Shown: positions 11,227 to 23,934 of the stretch, piece after piece
Numbering within the stretch: position 1 is the stretch's first letter
How the letters are laid out: each line of letters starts with the position of its first letter
Assembly (NCBI GenBank): GCA_003415625.1
Contig: PYIU01000005.1
Span: 811,001-875,000, forward strand
DNA from: Aquanectria penicillioides
Lineage: Eukaryota; Ascomycota; Sordariomycetes; Hypocreales; Nectriaceae
Reading direction: 5' to 3'
DNA length: 64,000 nucleotides
The notes under the pieces: model-generated
Database searches by the model: none
The model's input: only the letters and a program-made list of their open reading frames with translations
Told to the model about the DNA's origin: nothing
Made by a program: the position numbers and the translations under genes

Positions 11227-14200
11227 GGAGATACAAATAGCTTTATTTTGGTTACATTTTGGTCTTAGGGCAAGGAATGTGGTTAGATGCAGTAAGGATA
11301 TAGGTATACTAGAAAGTCGGTTAATTTAGTGCAAATCGGCCGGTCTCGGAGTAGTTGGCCGTCTTGCCACAATCAGCCACAATGGGGGTGCCCAATACAC
11401 AAGTGTGAGTGCCAAATAAACAGTCCCTAGAAAAAATAGTAGCAGTAATGCACTTTACTTTTCCCGTTCGCCTCCAGTCGAGGCGATCCATTTAAAGGGC
11501 TGCGCGTCAGACGTGGCAAACGCTCCGGTAACCATTCTGGTGAAGCGGTCTTCGAGAGCAGAAGGTGCTTGACTCAGGGCTATTCTTTCAAGACGTGATG
11601 CATTGGTGCCCAAGACACAGGAGAGACGTGGATTCAATTATTAAAAGGGAAACTTCTCGCCCAAAGACGCCAGCGGCGCAAGGCCTTGTCCTCTCGTCTC
11701 GACGGCAGCAACACGATGCAAGACGCCTTTCAACCACACAGTTCCCGTCTTACCCACGTCCGCCACCAATTTACCCTGTAGCTGAGCCGAACCTTCGCTA
11801 GCAACGCACGCCTATGTTGGTTGGCTGGACTAGTTAGTTGCCGGGGGGCAGGGCTGTCGAACGACCGAAACGCCCAGATTCGGCAAGATCTCCTATCAAG
11901 GTGCGGAAAAGGATGACACTACAGGTTGAAAGGGGCTTCAAGACTCGTCTGGTTGAAATGCTATTTGAAATTGGATTGCGTGTTGAAATGCAAGTAAGTT
12001 TTGTCCTGCTTGTGATTTTAACTTGTCTAGGCATAGGAGGATTTGCTCCCGACACACCCTTGCCCAGCGAGGGCTCGGGAAGTAGGACCAATGCAGGAGG
12101 GCGCTGTGATTGGCATGTTTTAGGGGGAACAGTCAGGAAAGGTAAAAAAAAACCGAAAACGGGACATTCGAGGGTAGGACAGACATACGGAATGTGCAAC
12201 ACACCGAGCAACCTGAACCTGGCATGACGAATAATTTTTTTCCCTCCCCCTCTCTCGGTCTCTCGATCCTTCTTGTCCTTGGACCCCCCTCCTCTCTTGG
12301 ATGAGCTGGTCAACTAAACCAAAGCTGGAAACCGAAGGATGGACAAGTGCAACACTTTTTTTGGGACGGAAAAATTACAAGGTCAGCAAAAACCGGGCCA
12401 CGACGGGAAAGGAATGGGCAAGGTGAGGCAAGTACTTGCGAGCAAGACAAGGCAGGCTGGGGCAGGACAGGGCTGTCGTTTTGGGAGAGGCACAATGGGT
12501 AAGGGATGGGATACCCATGGTGTTTCCAGCTCCGAGTTTTACGGTCTCCGGTGTCCAGTTGGAGGAAGATGGTCGGCCATCGCCTCTACTGTGTATGCAC
12601 TCGATGCTTCACCAAGGGGTGCCGGCTTCTAGTGTCCGGAGTTCCAGCATCATCGGGCCAGTCATAGCCCTGGAGGCTTCGGTTGCTTCCATTAGGGCCA
12701 GACGAGTGAGCACGCGCGTCTTCTCCTAGCAAGGCAGGTGGTTAAGAAACGAGGATAGACGGTGGACCGGCCGTGATACATATCGCGCGCAAAAAAAAAA
12801 AAAAAAAACCCAGAGAAAAAAAAACGAGGCCCTGGAGCTATCTTCCGTTTCTTCACCAGTGACTGCGCCGCAGAAAGGGGCCCCGGAGAGCCTAGATGAT
12901 GTCTGATGGCCCCAGCGCAGGGTCCGGCGACCTAGCATGACGGCGGCAGTACGGAGTAAGCTCATGGTATCAGCAACAAAACAAGTGGGACGAAACCAAG
13001 GAAGAAGGTGGGTAGCTAGAGAACGGACGATGTCGGATCAGGAAGGCTTCCAGAAGCACTCGAGCGCCCGTCAACGTGACAGGGAAGGCCTGGGAGACCA
13101 GGGAAAAAGGGGGGCAGCGGCCGTCGGTTTACATGGGGGCCGGGACAAGGGTGGCCATCGACGTGACGTGGGACTTGGGACTTGCTTGGCCTGTGGAACT
13201 CGACATGGCCTTCCATCGTTCATCGTCGGGGCGGCCCCGCGCGATCCACTGAGACGCCTCTGGCTCGCGAATCCAAGACAAGGGACAGGGGTATCCGTTC
13301 CTGAGAGGGCCTATCGAAATTGCAGTACTGACCGATAGTACGGGAAGCCGAGTTGACGGCACATCTGCGATTATCGATTTGTTTCGACGGTTTGTTCCAG
13401 AAGCCAACAAACTTTGTACCCATGGAACCGATGGAACACGGGAAGCCCGTTTTGGGGTACCAGTACACGCTCTTGTCCTTCCTGGGGGAGAATCCTCAGC
13501 TTGAGCATTCAAGCTTCACCTAACAAGCCGATCAAACATGGTTGAAGCAAGCCTTGCTCGCGTAAGGACAACCTGCTGCGTTTCCTGTTGGAAAAGCGGC
13601 CAACCCACCCCCCACAGGTTGAGCTGGTCGTGGTCGAGGGGCAGCTCGTCGTGCATGAAGCAGCAGCGGATGGACATACAGACAGCCTTCACTTTTATTT
13701 TTGGATGTCGCCCGGTGTCCATTCCGGCTGGTCAGGCAACCAAGACAGGCGCCCGGCCCTTGAACAAGCGGCACCCACCCCAGTCCAGTCAGGCTTTCTT
13801 GCGGGCTCCCTCAGGTTTGATGTGGTGTAGTTTGATTTATTTCCCTCAACGGCGCTTGCCCGACCTTCGCACCGCGTAGCCATCTCGCCGTGGCGCCAAC
13901 ACGGCAGCGTCATAAGAGGCAGCGGCAGCCAGCATCGCACGAAATACGTACCCAGATCGGCCACCGAATGTGGGGTGGTGTGGAAGTGTGGAAGAGGTCG
14001 GTCGACCAGGGCAGGCGGGTGAGGATGGGGCTGGCGGGGTCGGGGTGGTGGATGAGGTGGATAATGGATTTGTGATGGTCCTGTCCGTGCATTGCCGTGT
14101 TACGGTCGGTCTGTGCTTGCGGATTGATGCGAGCGCAAAGAGCGATGGCATAGGCATAGGCATAGGCGAGGGCTTGGGCTTGGGCTTGGGCTTGGGCGAG

Positions 14201-14850
14201 GGCTTTGTTGTCGTTGTCGTCGGCGGCGGTGTTGAAGCAGAAAGAGAACGATGCCGGGTTTGGATGGAGAAACCCTGAAGGGGTCGATGCCCCATGATGC
14301 TACGCAACGCCCACCCCCCCTGGTCAACGCCATCATGGACGATGGATGATGCTGCCGATGTCGACGCAGCGTACCTGCTGCAACCTGAAGCCGGCAGGGG
14401 GACGGGGGACGCATATTGATTGGAAGCCACGGCAGAAATCGACAGGACGACATGGACGAACGAACCGGGGGGCTGTGTGTCTTGTGCCCCTTGTTTGTTG
14501 GCTTGGGCGGCCTTGGGGGAGCTGCTTCTAGGCAGCAGAAACAAACCCATCTTGGCTGCCGGGAAGTGGATTAGGATCTTCAAGGGTTTGGCTGGGCAAG
14601 GCTAGCTGTTGGCTTGGGCCTGCTTGGGGTTTTGCTGGTCTGAGCGAGGGAGCATTGATGTGAGCGTTGAGCATTGATGAGAAATTGGCCATTGGCCATT
14701 GCCGTTGGGCCCCCCTCCCCCTCACCTCTGCCGCTAACAGGTGGAGGTCGAATCGAATGTGGATGTGCAGCAGGTGCATCAAGTGTGCAGGTGCATCAGG
14801 TTGGTGCAGACGCAGATACGGATGGATGTTGCTGGCTGCTGGTTGCTGGC

Positions 14851-14882
14851 TGATGCTGATGCTGATGCTGATGCTGATGCTG
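14851..14882. repeat. TGATGC hexamer tandem repeat
   Basis: About five head-to-tail copies of TGATGC in a noncoding context. Simple repeat with no evident function. Confidence 0.85.
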
Positions 14883-16404
14883 AGGATGGCGCCGCTGATG
14901 CCCTGATACTCCCTGTTCGGATGCGCACCTAATCCAGAGGTACCTCCCATCTTACCCACCCACCTACCTACTCAAGAAGTACCCACGTATTCGTACTATG
15001 GGGGGGCATACACCGGCCTGCCAACCTGCCAACCTTCCTTCCTACCTTACACCTTACATGGCTACATGGCTGCGGTGGTCATCGGTGGCTGTTTTGGTGT
15101 GTGGATGTGATGTGCTCATCCTTCGGGCATCTTCGCCAGCCATTCATTTCGCAGTTCAACCCATGCGCGACCAGCCATTGAGAGGACAAGCGCACAGAGG
15201 CTAGATATGCTGCTGCATACCCCCCCGTCTCCGTCTTCAAGAGCTAGCTCGCCCAAGACGGCAGAAGCCTGCATAGAAGCTGCACCGTCGATTAGGCTGA
15301 CACATTGCGTTTCTGAGTTGGACCAACGACAAACTACCAACGACCAAAGATCCAAGATCCAAGATCCAAGACAAGGACAAGGACAACTCATAAGAAAAAA
15401 AAGTCTGACGGAGCCTCGAAAGGCGCAACCAAACTACAGATAGCCATTCAGTCACACGTCGTAAGACGGTTTCGATCCGAACCCGATCAACATCATGAGG
15501 CACATGCATTGGTATGTCCCTTTTTTTTTTTTCTTTTCAACTACGCCTTGTTAAACTCGGACACTGACAATGACTGAGACTGGCATATGCTGCCATGTTG
15601 AGCTATTCGAGAGAGAGTCCATCTGAGTCAGGTCTCGCTCGCTCGCGCGTCGTTCGCCTTGGCCTCTCTGACTCTGGCTTGGGGGGAGGGGGGGTCTGCG
15701 GCTCCCTGTCCCGAGATACCCGCCCTACTAAGTACATTTTGTTCTGGAAGGAAGGTAATTTGTGACCACCCTGGCTCATCTTCAGCCCAGTCCCAAACCA
15801 AACTCAAGCCCAGGTCATCTACCCGTCCTCCGTATAGCCACGCAGAATCCCTCTCTCAATCCCGGCATGGATGATGGAACCCCCTCCTCCAAAAACAAAC
15901 AAGGGTCTTGATTGAGCGGATCTCCGAGGTTGCAGACAAGAAACTCCCCGCCAATACGCTCTGATCTGATTCCTCCCGATAGGATACCGATGTCCGGTTT
16001 TGCTCGCCGGCTGTCAATGAGCTAATGCTTGCTGCTCCACGCGAGCAGTGGCAGGCCCAGCATGGCCTGGTATGGCATGGAATCATGGAGGCACGAAGGC
16101 ACGGAGGCATGGCTATGGGGCATTGGCCTTGCACGGCCCCTCAGTCTCAGTGTCCGTCCCGACCGAATTATGGAGTCGCGTGCTGTCGTGTGCGACTCTT
16201 TAGGATGCATGTGCCGCTCTTCACTCGCTCGTCCGTTGATTCGATGCGTCTGTGTGGTCGCTTGATTGTGGTCTTCGCGCCAAGCCGAACTTGGGCCCCT
16301 GCCGACTGAGTTTCCGTCTCTGGGTCTGCCGCTATCTCTCCTGCGCAAGCGCCCGACCTAGCTTCCCTCGTCTCGCTCGGACGAACAGAATAACTAGCTA
16401 ACTG

Positions 16405-16430
16405 AAAAAAAAAAAAAAAAAAAAAAAAAA
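16405..16430. repeat. poly-A homopolymer (26 A)
   Basis: An uninterrupted A run in the gene-poor stretch. It could be replication slippage or the tail of a retro-inserted sequence, but no gene body is recognisable next to it. Confidence 0.85.
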
Positions 16431-19258
16431 GACAAGGGCAGAGAGAAAAAAAAAATAGAGAGAACTATGTCTAACACAGAAGCTCGTCGGGAAATTTACG
16501 GCGGCAGCTAATTAGCAGGCTGCACTCAAGAAAATGTGCTCGTCAGGTCGGCGGCTGCTGTCCGGCCTTCCGAGCACCCTGCTGCAGCGCGAGGTCCACT
16601 ATTCAAGCTCTTCGCGCGACAAAGAAGGCCAACGAACTAGCCTTTGCCGATGAGGTCACCGAAGCTCCGAAGCTTGCATAGCTCCCCATTGTCAAAATCG
16701 AACAGCTCCATTCCATGAGCTCCAAGGTTTCCGACCTAGTCGTTCCCCCCTCCAAACCATTCATCCACGATGCCACACCCGCCTCCACTCCCGTCGCTAT
16801 GTCGCTACCCGTGCCATTGTTCGCTAATGGCTGGCAGTGGGCGCCTGGGAGGCGCTGGCAGTGCATCGCCCCTCGCACGCGTGCCCACAGCTCTCGAGCT
16901 TCCCTCTGCTGGTGCTGTTGCTGGTGCGTTGCCGTTGCTGTTTCTGCTACCGTCGCCTTGGACTTCGGCTACGCCATCAACTTCGCCCTACCGTTCCCAT
17001 TTATCACTCGTCAGCCCCGGCGAGGCGATGCGGCGCCGCGATTTATTGTCGCCCATCTAAGCATGGCTGCGCAACCTGCAAATACCTTGGAGCTGATCAG
17101 CTGGCTACGGGTGAGTCGCGGCTGTTCTCTTGTTTGGCTTTTTCGCTTGGTTCGTGCGCTACGCACTGATTGCTCCTTTCGTCTCGGGCACCTATCCCCT
17201 ATGTGCGGACGGCGTACCGATGTCTGAGACAGATAGATGCTCGACAGGTGCATACCAATTCAGCCATGCCGTCGTTGCGCGCGTGGCCTCGTGGCCTCCT
17301 TTTTCCTTTTTCTCTCTCTCTCTCTCTCATTTTCCCCCCTTCCCTGGCGCCCTCTCGCGTGTGTCCGGTTCCTTTTCTTGAGGTGTGCGTGTGCTGCAAT
17401 GTCCCATGCCATTTGCGGCGTGTGTTTTGTGTTCCACTAGCCCCCATCCCCGATCATCCCGGGCTTCCATTCCCTTCCTTCTAGAGGCCAAGGCGGCTCC
17501 TTCTGAGGACCAGCTAGGTAGGTAGGTAGGTAGGTAAGTATGTAGCCCGCCAAGTACGACGAGGTATCCATCCCAAGAAGGACCCCTCAAGGTCGGACCC
17601 CAAGACGCGGATCCTTTTCATGCAAGTGCAAGTTGCGTCGTCCCTGAGACAACCTTTGGGGTCGTCCTCTGCCTTGCCGTGCCCCCTCCCCTCTCACCCA
17701 TTCCCGTTCAGGACACCGGCCGTGTGGCTGTCTCGTCTGTCTCGGTTTCCATCTTGGTGTAGATGGACACGCACAATCTCTCACTGTCAGTCCTGCGTCC
17801 TGCCCTCGCTCGCGCCAGCACACGCAACGCACGCACGCACGCACGCACCACTCTCGCGCCGCCCAAGGTGGTTTTCGTCTCCTTCTCGCCATCATCTTGG
17901 CTTGGACCGACCCAACACGGACCATGCCCATCCAGTCCAGGATGGATGAAGCCAAGCGTCAAGTCGCATCACGAGCCAGGGTGCGCCAGATGCTTCGCCC
18001 CAGGTCCTGGCTCCTCCACCCTTGGCGCCCTCTGCCCACCACTTCCACCCACCTCATCCTTTTCTCCTCCACCTTTGGCTGGATACGACGGTATGGAGAC
18101 CAGAGGCTAAAGAGCAAGGCTAGAGACAATGTACTCCAAGTACATTCTGCTGTTTCTGGGGACCTCTACTACCTACTTTTGGCTGTGTCTCCGTCCCCGT
18201 CGCCCTTGCGCGATAGGCCACAAAATCCTAATGGTACCTTGGAGGTAGTGCCGCCCCGTTAGTGTTCAGTGCGTCTGTCAGTCATGTCAGTCTTGACGGT
18301 TTTGCTGTCTTGTTTGTCTGCGACCTCGTCCTACACGGACAGACAGACACACGCACGCACAACCAGAGACCCCTCCCCCTCCCCCCATCCTATCCCATGT
18401 ACACCCATGCGTGCCCTTCCATAGGTACCTACCTATCGGTGTCTGAGGACCAAGTGGTCGATCTCACAGGTCATGCACATACTTTTTTTACCCCGGGGAT
18501 GCGGTTGCGTCAGGCCCATGGCTTCAACACCCCTGCACATTCTAGAAGCCTAATGATACCCCTTTGGAAAAAAAAGCTGTGATGAGATGTACTCGCTGGG
18601 TTTCAGGTCCATGCTCTCTTCGTCAAGTGCAGCTGGTACCGTACCGCTCCGTACCGCACCCAAAGCTGTGAGCCTACACCTTTCCGCCTCACTGTCAATA
18701 AATGTGCGCTTTGGAGCCTCACCTTTTTTTTCTTCTTGCTCTGCCCCCAGTACCCGTTTCCTTCGTACACCCCCCTTTCATCGAACTCGTCTCCTCTCAT
18801 CTCGTGCTGCTGCTCCTCCCTCGTTCCCCTCCTCCCGCCTTATACCTTTCTACCCGCCCTTGCTCAAAATCTATATATCCAGCTAGTGGGCAAGCTCCCA
18901 CCACTCGTATCTCCCCCTCATCGTGTCACCGCACTGCACTTTTCAACTCGTTCATCACAAGTTGCGCCCAATTCAACTACAGTCACCTCTTCTAGTGCCT
19001 GTCGTGAGTTAGCAATTACATGTTCCTCCTCGCGTCTGGTCCCCGTCTGCAAGCTGGCTGCCGTCCCGCTTGCTGTCTCCTCTCCCTCTTCTCTTACACT
19101 TAAAAAGGACACACGCTCCTTGAACGTCTTCTTCTGCTAGAGCCGTGCTCTGCTTTCGCTGGTTTTACAATCTTCGTCTCAAGTCCATATTTCTTTCTCT
19201 CCAGAAAGTTGACTTGTGCCGGCGCAACCTCAACCCACCACTGTCCTTACAAGATAAG

Positions 19259-20028
19259 ATGGCTTACAACTACGACCCAAACTACTACGAAAACGCTGTT
19301 GGCTCTTGGTCTGAGTCCTCTCAATTTGAGCAGGGCTCTCCGTCGTCGTATCCTTTCGAGTATCACCAGTCTCTGGACATGGCTCGTTACGACAGCTCCA
19401 GTGGAAGCTCCCAAGCCTCGTCCATCCCGGACTCCCCTCTAAGCCTTCGAGCTCCCCACGACTTCATGATGAGCGAGACCATTCCACAGCCTGGCCCATA
19501 CGTCACATCGCCCCCGGCTAACCTTGAGCAACCTGTTGCTTCTCAAACTGAATCGTGCGTCTCTCCTTCCCATCTTGCCTGCCGTTCAATTTCGACTAAC
19601 ACGGTATCCCCCTCCTCAGTGCGTATCCCGGCCGTGACTGGCCCGTCTTCTGCCTCATGCCTGGTTGCAATGCGCGTCCCTTTCGGCGATGCGCCGACTT
19701 ACAGCGTCACTACAAGAACACGCACGCTCCGGAGTCGCAAAAGGATAGTTACCTGTGCGACTACCCAAGGTGCACCCGCTCTCGGGAGCCGTTCCACCGC
19801 CGCGACCACTTCCGCGACCACCTACGCGAGTACCATCGCGAGGACATCCAGAAGCGTGGCAACACTGTCAATGAGGATTGGCTCGAGGGTCGATACCTCC
19901 CGACTACATGGTGGCGATGCCCTCGCTGCCTGGTCCGCGTCTACATCTCGAAGCACGGCTTTGAATGCCCGGGCTGTAAGACATCATGCGAGCCCAAGCG
20001 CAAGGAGAGACGTCGAAGGGGCACTTGA
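19259..20028 (+). CDS. C2H2 zinc-finger protein with C-terminal zinc ribbon
   Basis: This is a putative DNA-binding protein of 234 aa from two exons, 19259-19554 and 19620-20028, with a CTAAC branch in the 65-nt intron. The first 100 residues are S/Y/P-rich and look disordered. Two C2H2 fingers follow: C110-x4-C115-x13-H129-x4-H134 and C145-x4-C150-x15-H166-x4-H171. A CxxC pair (C199/C202) and a second pair (C215/C218) then suggest a zinc ribbon before a basic tail (KRKERRRR) that could be a nuclear signal. The spacing of the second finger is slightly long. An overlapping longer frame that skips the intron destroys the fingers, so the spliced model is preferred. No named orthologue is claimed. 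Confidence 0.85.
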
Positions 20029-21793
20029 GAGGTCTCCAGAGAAGCCTTCTCTGCATCCCATTCTTCCTTCCGCCGCCCGATCATACCTGGTATCTGTCGT
20101 CATGGAGAAGCTCGCACTCCTGGAGCGCATGCGACTTTGTCCCGCCCCGGAATTCAACGTCGCCCGTGGACCGTTGCCTGTGCGCCCCCCAAGACATGTG
20201 GACGAACCGGTGTTCGCCGTCTTCCCTAGCGACCCTTCTTGGTTGCACTGCGCTGTTCAGCTCCATAGCGAGGCTATAGCAGCAAAAGGACAACGGCAAT
20301 GGGCTGTCGCAACTGCTACCTACTGGACGCACGGCAGTGACGGCATCAAGGCGTTTTTCCCTACCTCCCCGCCCACGTCGTCTGCCTACTTACGCCCCCA
20401 TCGAATTCCCCTGTCCCGCGCGCTGTCCCTATCGAACCAACCAAAGACGGGACAGAGACTCACACTCACGCACGCACACATCTAATTCATACCTCGGACC
20501 ATTCACACCGCTCGCTCAGTCCTTCCATCACCCTTCCATGGATCATCATTCGTCACCGCCTGGGGACGCGCTGATGCAGATCAGCTGTGAGGCTGACTTG
20601 AGAGAATTGTTCTAGAAGCGGGGGCGGTGGCTGGGGCTGTGCTGCTTCCTTCCTTTCTTGGCCCGAGCTCCACACCCCTCTTTTTCTCTCCCGGCCGGGG
20701 GTTGATTGATCGCTTTCGTCATGCAGCTCGTGGCCGAGATAACACTCGCCAGTTTTGGGCTTCTATTCTTCGGCTTCTTTTCTAGTCTTGTCTTGCCTTG
20801 CTTTGCCCTATCCTTGCCTTGCCCGTCTTTGCCTCCGGGGTGTTTGTTTGTTTGTTTGTTTGCTTGTTTGCTTGTTTTCTTTTTCGTCCTTTTCTCTGAC
20901 CTTGGTGTCAGCCATCTACTTTTTTATTCCTTCTCTTTTTTTACTTTTTCTTTTTCTCCGTTTCCTTATTTATTCTTCTTCATTGTTTTATTTTTCACGT
21001 GTTCATTCCCATCTATGTGGCTACGTTATCATGACTTTAGAGGAAATAGAGAGATACCGTGGAGTTGGCTTGCTTTCATTCATCCTTTTTTTTACACTTT
21101 ACTTGTAAGGCGCACGGAATGTTGTCCTTTGGAAGGGGGGGGGGGGGGGGGGAAACATGTACACTTAGGTACTTCAATAACCATAGACTATTCGCTACAG
21201 AACTTTAGTACAGATCGCACAAGCATAACAGAATTGTTCCGTCTCTTGCAAAAATGAAACGAAAAAGAAGAAGAAAAAAGTAAAGAAACGAAAAGAACCT
21301 TTCGTAGAGCCCACGCAACGTGCTTTTGGTAAATTGACTTTGTGATGTTGGTACATGGCGAAGTTTGACAAGACATTGGCTTTCCGCTTACAAAAAACAA
21401 TGAGACAAAGAAGTAACTTTGCTGCAACAACAACTGGCTATCTCAACTCATGCGGGCTTGGCTGCAGGTCCCTCAGCTCAGAGACGGGATTCTTTCCCAA
21501 GTCGATCGCAAACCCAAGACCAACAACATGGGGGATATCATTCTCCAAGGCCCATGCGCCACACTGCCTCCACGTATGCCCGCGCAAGTCCAAGCAGGGC
21601 CGTGATGCACCGCAATGCAGGCCGGTGGGCGACACCCATAGCACACCGCAACCGCATTAAGTGGCCTCTGCCTGAGACTGGATCCCACCTGCAGCTGCCA
21701 TCCCCGTTCCATCCCCATTCCATGCGCATTCCAAATGCGTTCCATCTGCACGCCGCCCCCCTTTTTTGCTGACATCCCTTATTAGCCCTCGCG
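20029..21793. other. intergenic, T-rich tract and poly-G run
   Basis: This is the 3' flank of the C2H2 gene. A T-rich tract (20,760-21,000) makes a 183-codon hydrophobic frame that I regard as spurious, and an 18-base G run lies at 21135-21152. No gene is supported. Confidence 0.5.
21135..21152. repeat. poly-G homopolymer (18 G)
   Basis: An uninterrupted run of 18 G on the plus strand. It is a candidate site of slippage or assembly error. Confidence 0.85.
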
Positions 21794-23934
21794 TCATTCC
21801 TCAATTGGATCACCATCGTAGTCCGACATCGCGCGGAAATCTGGCCGTCCAACTGCCCTTGCCCTGCGTTTTCTCGATCGTCGCTCGCACCCCTTGACGT
21901 TGGCCATCTGTAACGGGGCTCGATCCTCGTTGCCCGGCCCAAGGCTGGCTAATCTTCCAATGAATGGACTAGGTTGGTGGAACCGAAACTCCGACTGCTG
22001 GGCCCTGGGCGTACGAAGGTGGGCGGACATGGAGCTGCTTGCGCAGGCCGTTATCGTCTCGGTTGCACCGGCTTCGGGTGATCCATCGGCAAAGTGAGTA
22101 GTTGTTAGAGAATCCATGTTCCGCTCTGTAATCATGGCTGGGCTTGTCAAAGGATTCTCTCGTGATGTTGAAGATGGCTCTACGACATCACTTGGGGGGC
22201 CAACCATGGCTTGGTGCAAAGTGTGGGTCGTCTGACACCTTGCTTCCTCGCCTGCCTTCCGAGCCATCTTACTACTGTCATCATCGAAAACGAATCGCTT
22301 CTAAATCTCGTCTTCGTCGTCTGCTTCTTTTCCGATGGTATTTGGGTTTGCGGTCTGCGCATCTCGCTCTTCCTCCCCTTCCATCAGCAAGTCCATCAAG
22401 TCCTGGACATTTGGAGGCTTGGGCAACTCCAGTTTCGGCCGGAGGACAAGGCCTTGGCCAATGGTAACAGCTTCTTCACTGCCTTCGCAGGCAGAGTTAC
22501 TCAACTTGTCGAAAGTGTCCTTCACGTAATGGTCTTGTGGAAGCTCGGGTAAATCTGGCTCAAGTTGGACAAGATCGGGCCCAGAGCCTCAACAAGGGAT
22601 GAGAAGTCTGGAGTGGAAAAGGCCGCGCTTTCTCCTACCAGTTCTTTGTCATTGCTGGTGTCTTTGAAATTGCTGGTTGTTGACGATTGGCCTCCTACGC
22701 CATCGCAATATTGACTGATCCCCGGTGATATGGACCCCAAAAGTGGATGGTGTACAACGGCGTTGGGGTCGCCCTGTATCTCTTTGATATCATTTGCGCT
22801 TAGCCAGTGGTTCCACAAGGAATCATCCTGCATATATTGAGCAGGATCGTGGTTGAGACATCCAATTTGGCCCGCGACACTATCATGATCATTACCAGTC
22901 AGGGTAAGAGAACGAAGATTAAATAACGAGAGCCGTCCTCCTCGGGTAAGCTGAGGCTAGTAGAGGACTTGTAGAGAGGACTGTACAACGTATCTCAGTC
23001 CTTCCTGCGCCTTTCTAGGTTAGCTATCCGAGGCATTCTTAGGAGAATATCTGCCATCTATGAAAGGACTCGTTGTTTCTTGTCAGTAGCTAGAATCTGC
23101 AGACAACCCGGGAGAAAGGCCATCAAGATATGGTGGGGTATTCGACAAAAGTGGTGCGCTTTTTGATGGCCCAAAAAGAGAAAAAGAAGTTTCCTGCCCA
23201 TCCATCTCAGATATCCATGTCTCAAAAGTTGGAAGAGAGCCAGAAGCATGTTGGCTCGACAGACTTCTAACAGAGTTGCTCTTCCGGCTCCAATGGAGAT
23301 CGTGGTCGCCAATTTTCATCCTCATTCTGGCGTCGTTATCTGAATTGTTATGGCTGTTTCCCGACCAGGACCATCGTTCTTGGGGCCATCCTAGACCTTG
23401 CCGATCCTGTTGTTCTTGAGTGGAACTACGGGTCAGAGACATAGTCCTATGCGGCCCCCTCGCATCTTTATTCCAGGAGAAGTCATCCAAGATCGGCTTT
23501 TGTAATCCTACTCCCGTCCAGTCGGTTTTTTCGAGGAGTCTCCGCTTCTTTGCCTGGATGTCAATGGTGGGGTCTACTTCGCTGGAAGATATTTTGCTCG
23601 GGTGGAGCGATTCAACACTCCCCAGGTCTGTATCTGAGGGCCTCCTGGGGGAAATGCTGATTGATGTATCCTGGAGGTCATCTCGTTGGCTAATAAGCCT
23701 TTTTCGCAGGACAGATGACTTCTGTCGGGCTGGAGAGGAAACGTGGAATCGAGCTTGGGTTGGATGGCTTCGCGGAATGTAATCGGGGACGAATGGCGAT
23801 GCGTGGTTAGGCTTTGAAGCAACTTCATGCTTGCGAGCCCGAGCCTTTGCAAAGTATTGCTTTTGACGGGCGTCATCTTTATCCCATCCCTTGCGTCGGG
23901 AATGGCGAGCGAGAGCGCCTTCGGTCCAGTTCAT
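21794..23934 (-). CDS. hypothetical protein with DDPIEE-type C-terminus, interrupted model
   Basis: I do not recognise a function. The start at 23934 gives MNWTEGALARHSRRKGW, an N-terminus typical of a family of uncharacterised ascomycete proteins, and the last residues DYDGDPIEE end at 21794. Between them are S-rich disordered segments. Exon 1 runs from 23934 to about 23107. A second block probably starts at 22879, after a CTGAC branch and an AG, and is open to 22522. A third block in another frame is open from about 22590. That third block is cut at 22301-22303 by a TAG that sits in perfect frame between ADDEDEI and KRFVFDDD, after which the frame continues to 21794. I could not find splice sites that remove the frame switch and the TAG convincingly. 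Either introns are misjudged here or the gene is damaged. Basic patches (RRSRKRR) near the C-terminus would fit a nuclear protein. Confidence 0.55.

Larger units (their letters stand above)
11227..19258. other. 8-kb gene-poor stretch upstream of the C2H2 gene
   Basis: I found no exon chain or domain on either strand. The stretch holds simple repeats: an A run near 12790-12809, GGCTTG repeats near 14171-14200, TGATGC hexamers near 14851-14882, a 26-base A run at 16405-16430, TAGG repeats near 17516-17537 and ACGC repeats near 17830-17847. From about 18,600 the plus strand is pyrimidine-rich, as fungal leaders often are, so the last few hundred bases may be a 5' UTR of the C2H2 gene. Confidence 0.45.

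Noticed and set aside
13846..14583. 245-codon minus-strand open frame
   Set aside because: Its Pro/Thr/Ser and KPKP strings are translations of simple GGCTTG and GTC repeats; no domain is visible.
16715..17227. 170-codon plus-strand frame with Cys-rich segment (GCATCK)
   Set aside because: I considered a Zn2Cys6 or APSES-like regulator, but cysteine spacing does not fit and three frames are equally open through this GC-rich stretch.
20706..21257. 183-codon plus-strand open frame, very hydrophobic
   Set aside because: It lies in a T-rich tract, so Phe/Leu/Ser runs come from base composition; no domain, no start context, no exon partners.
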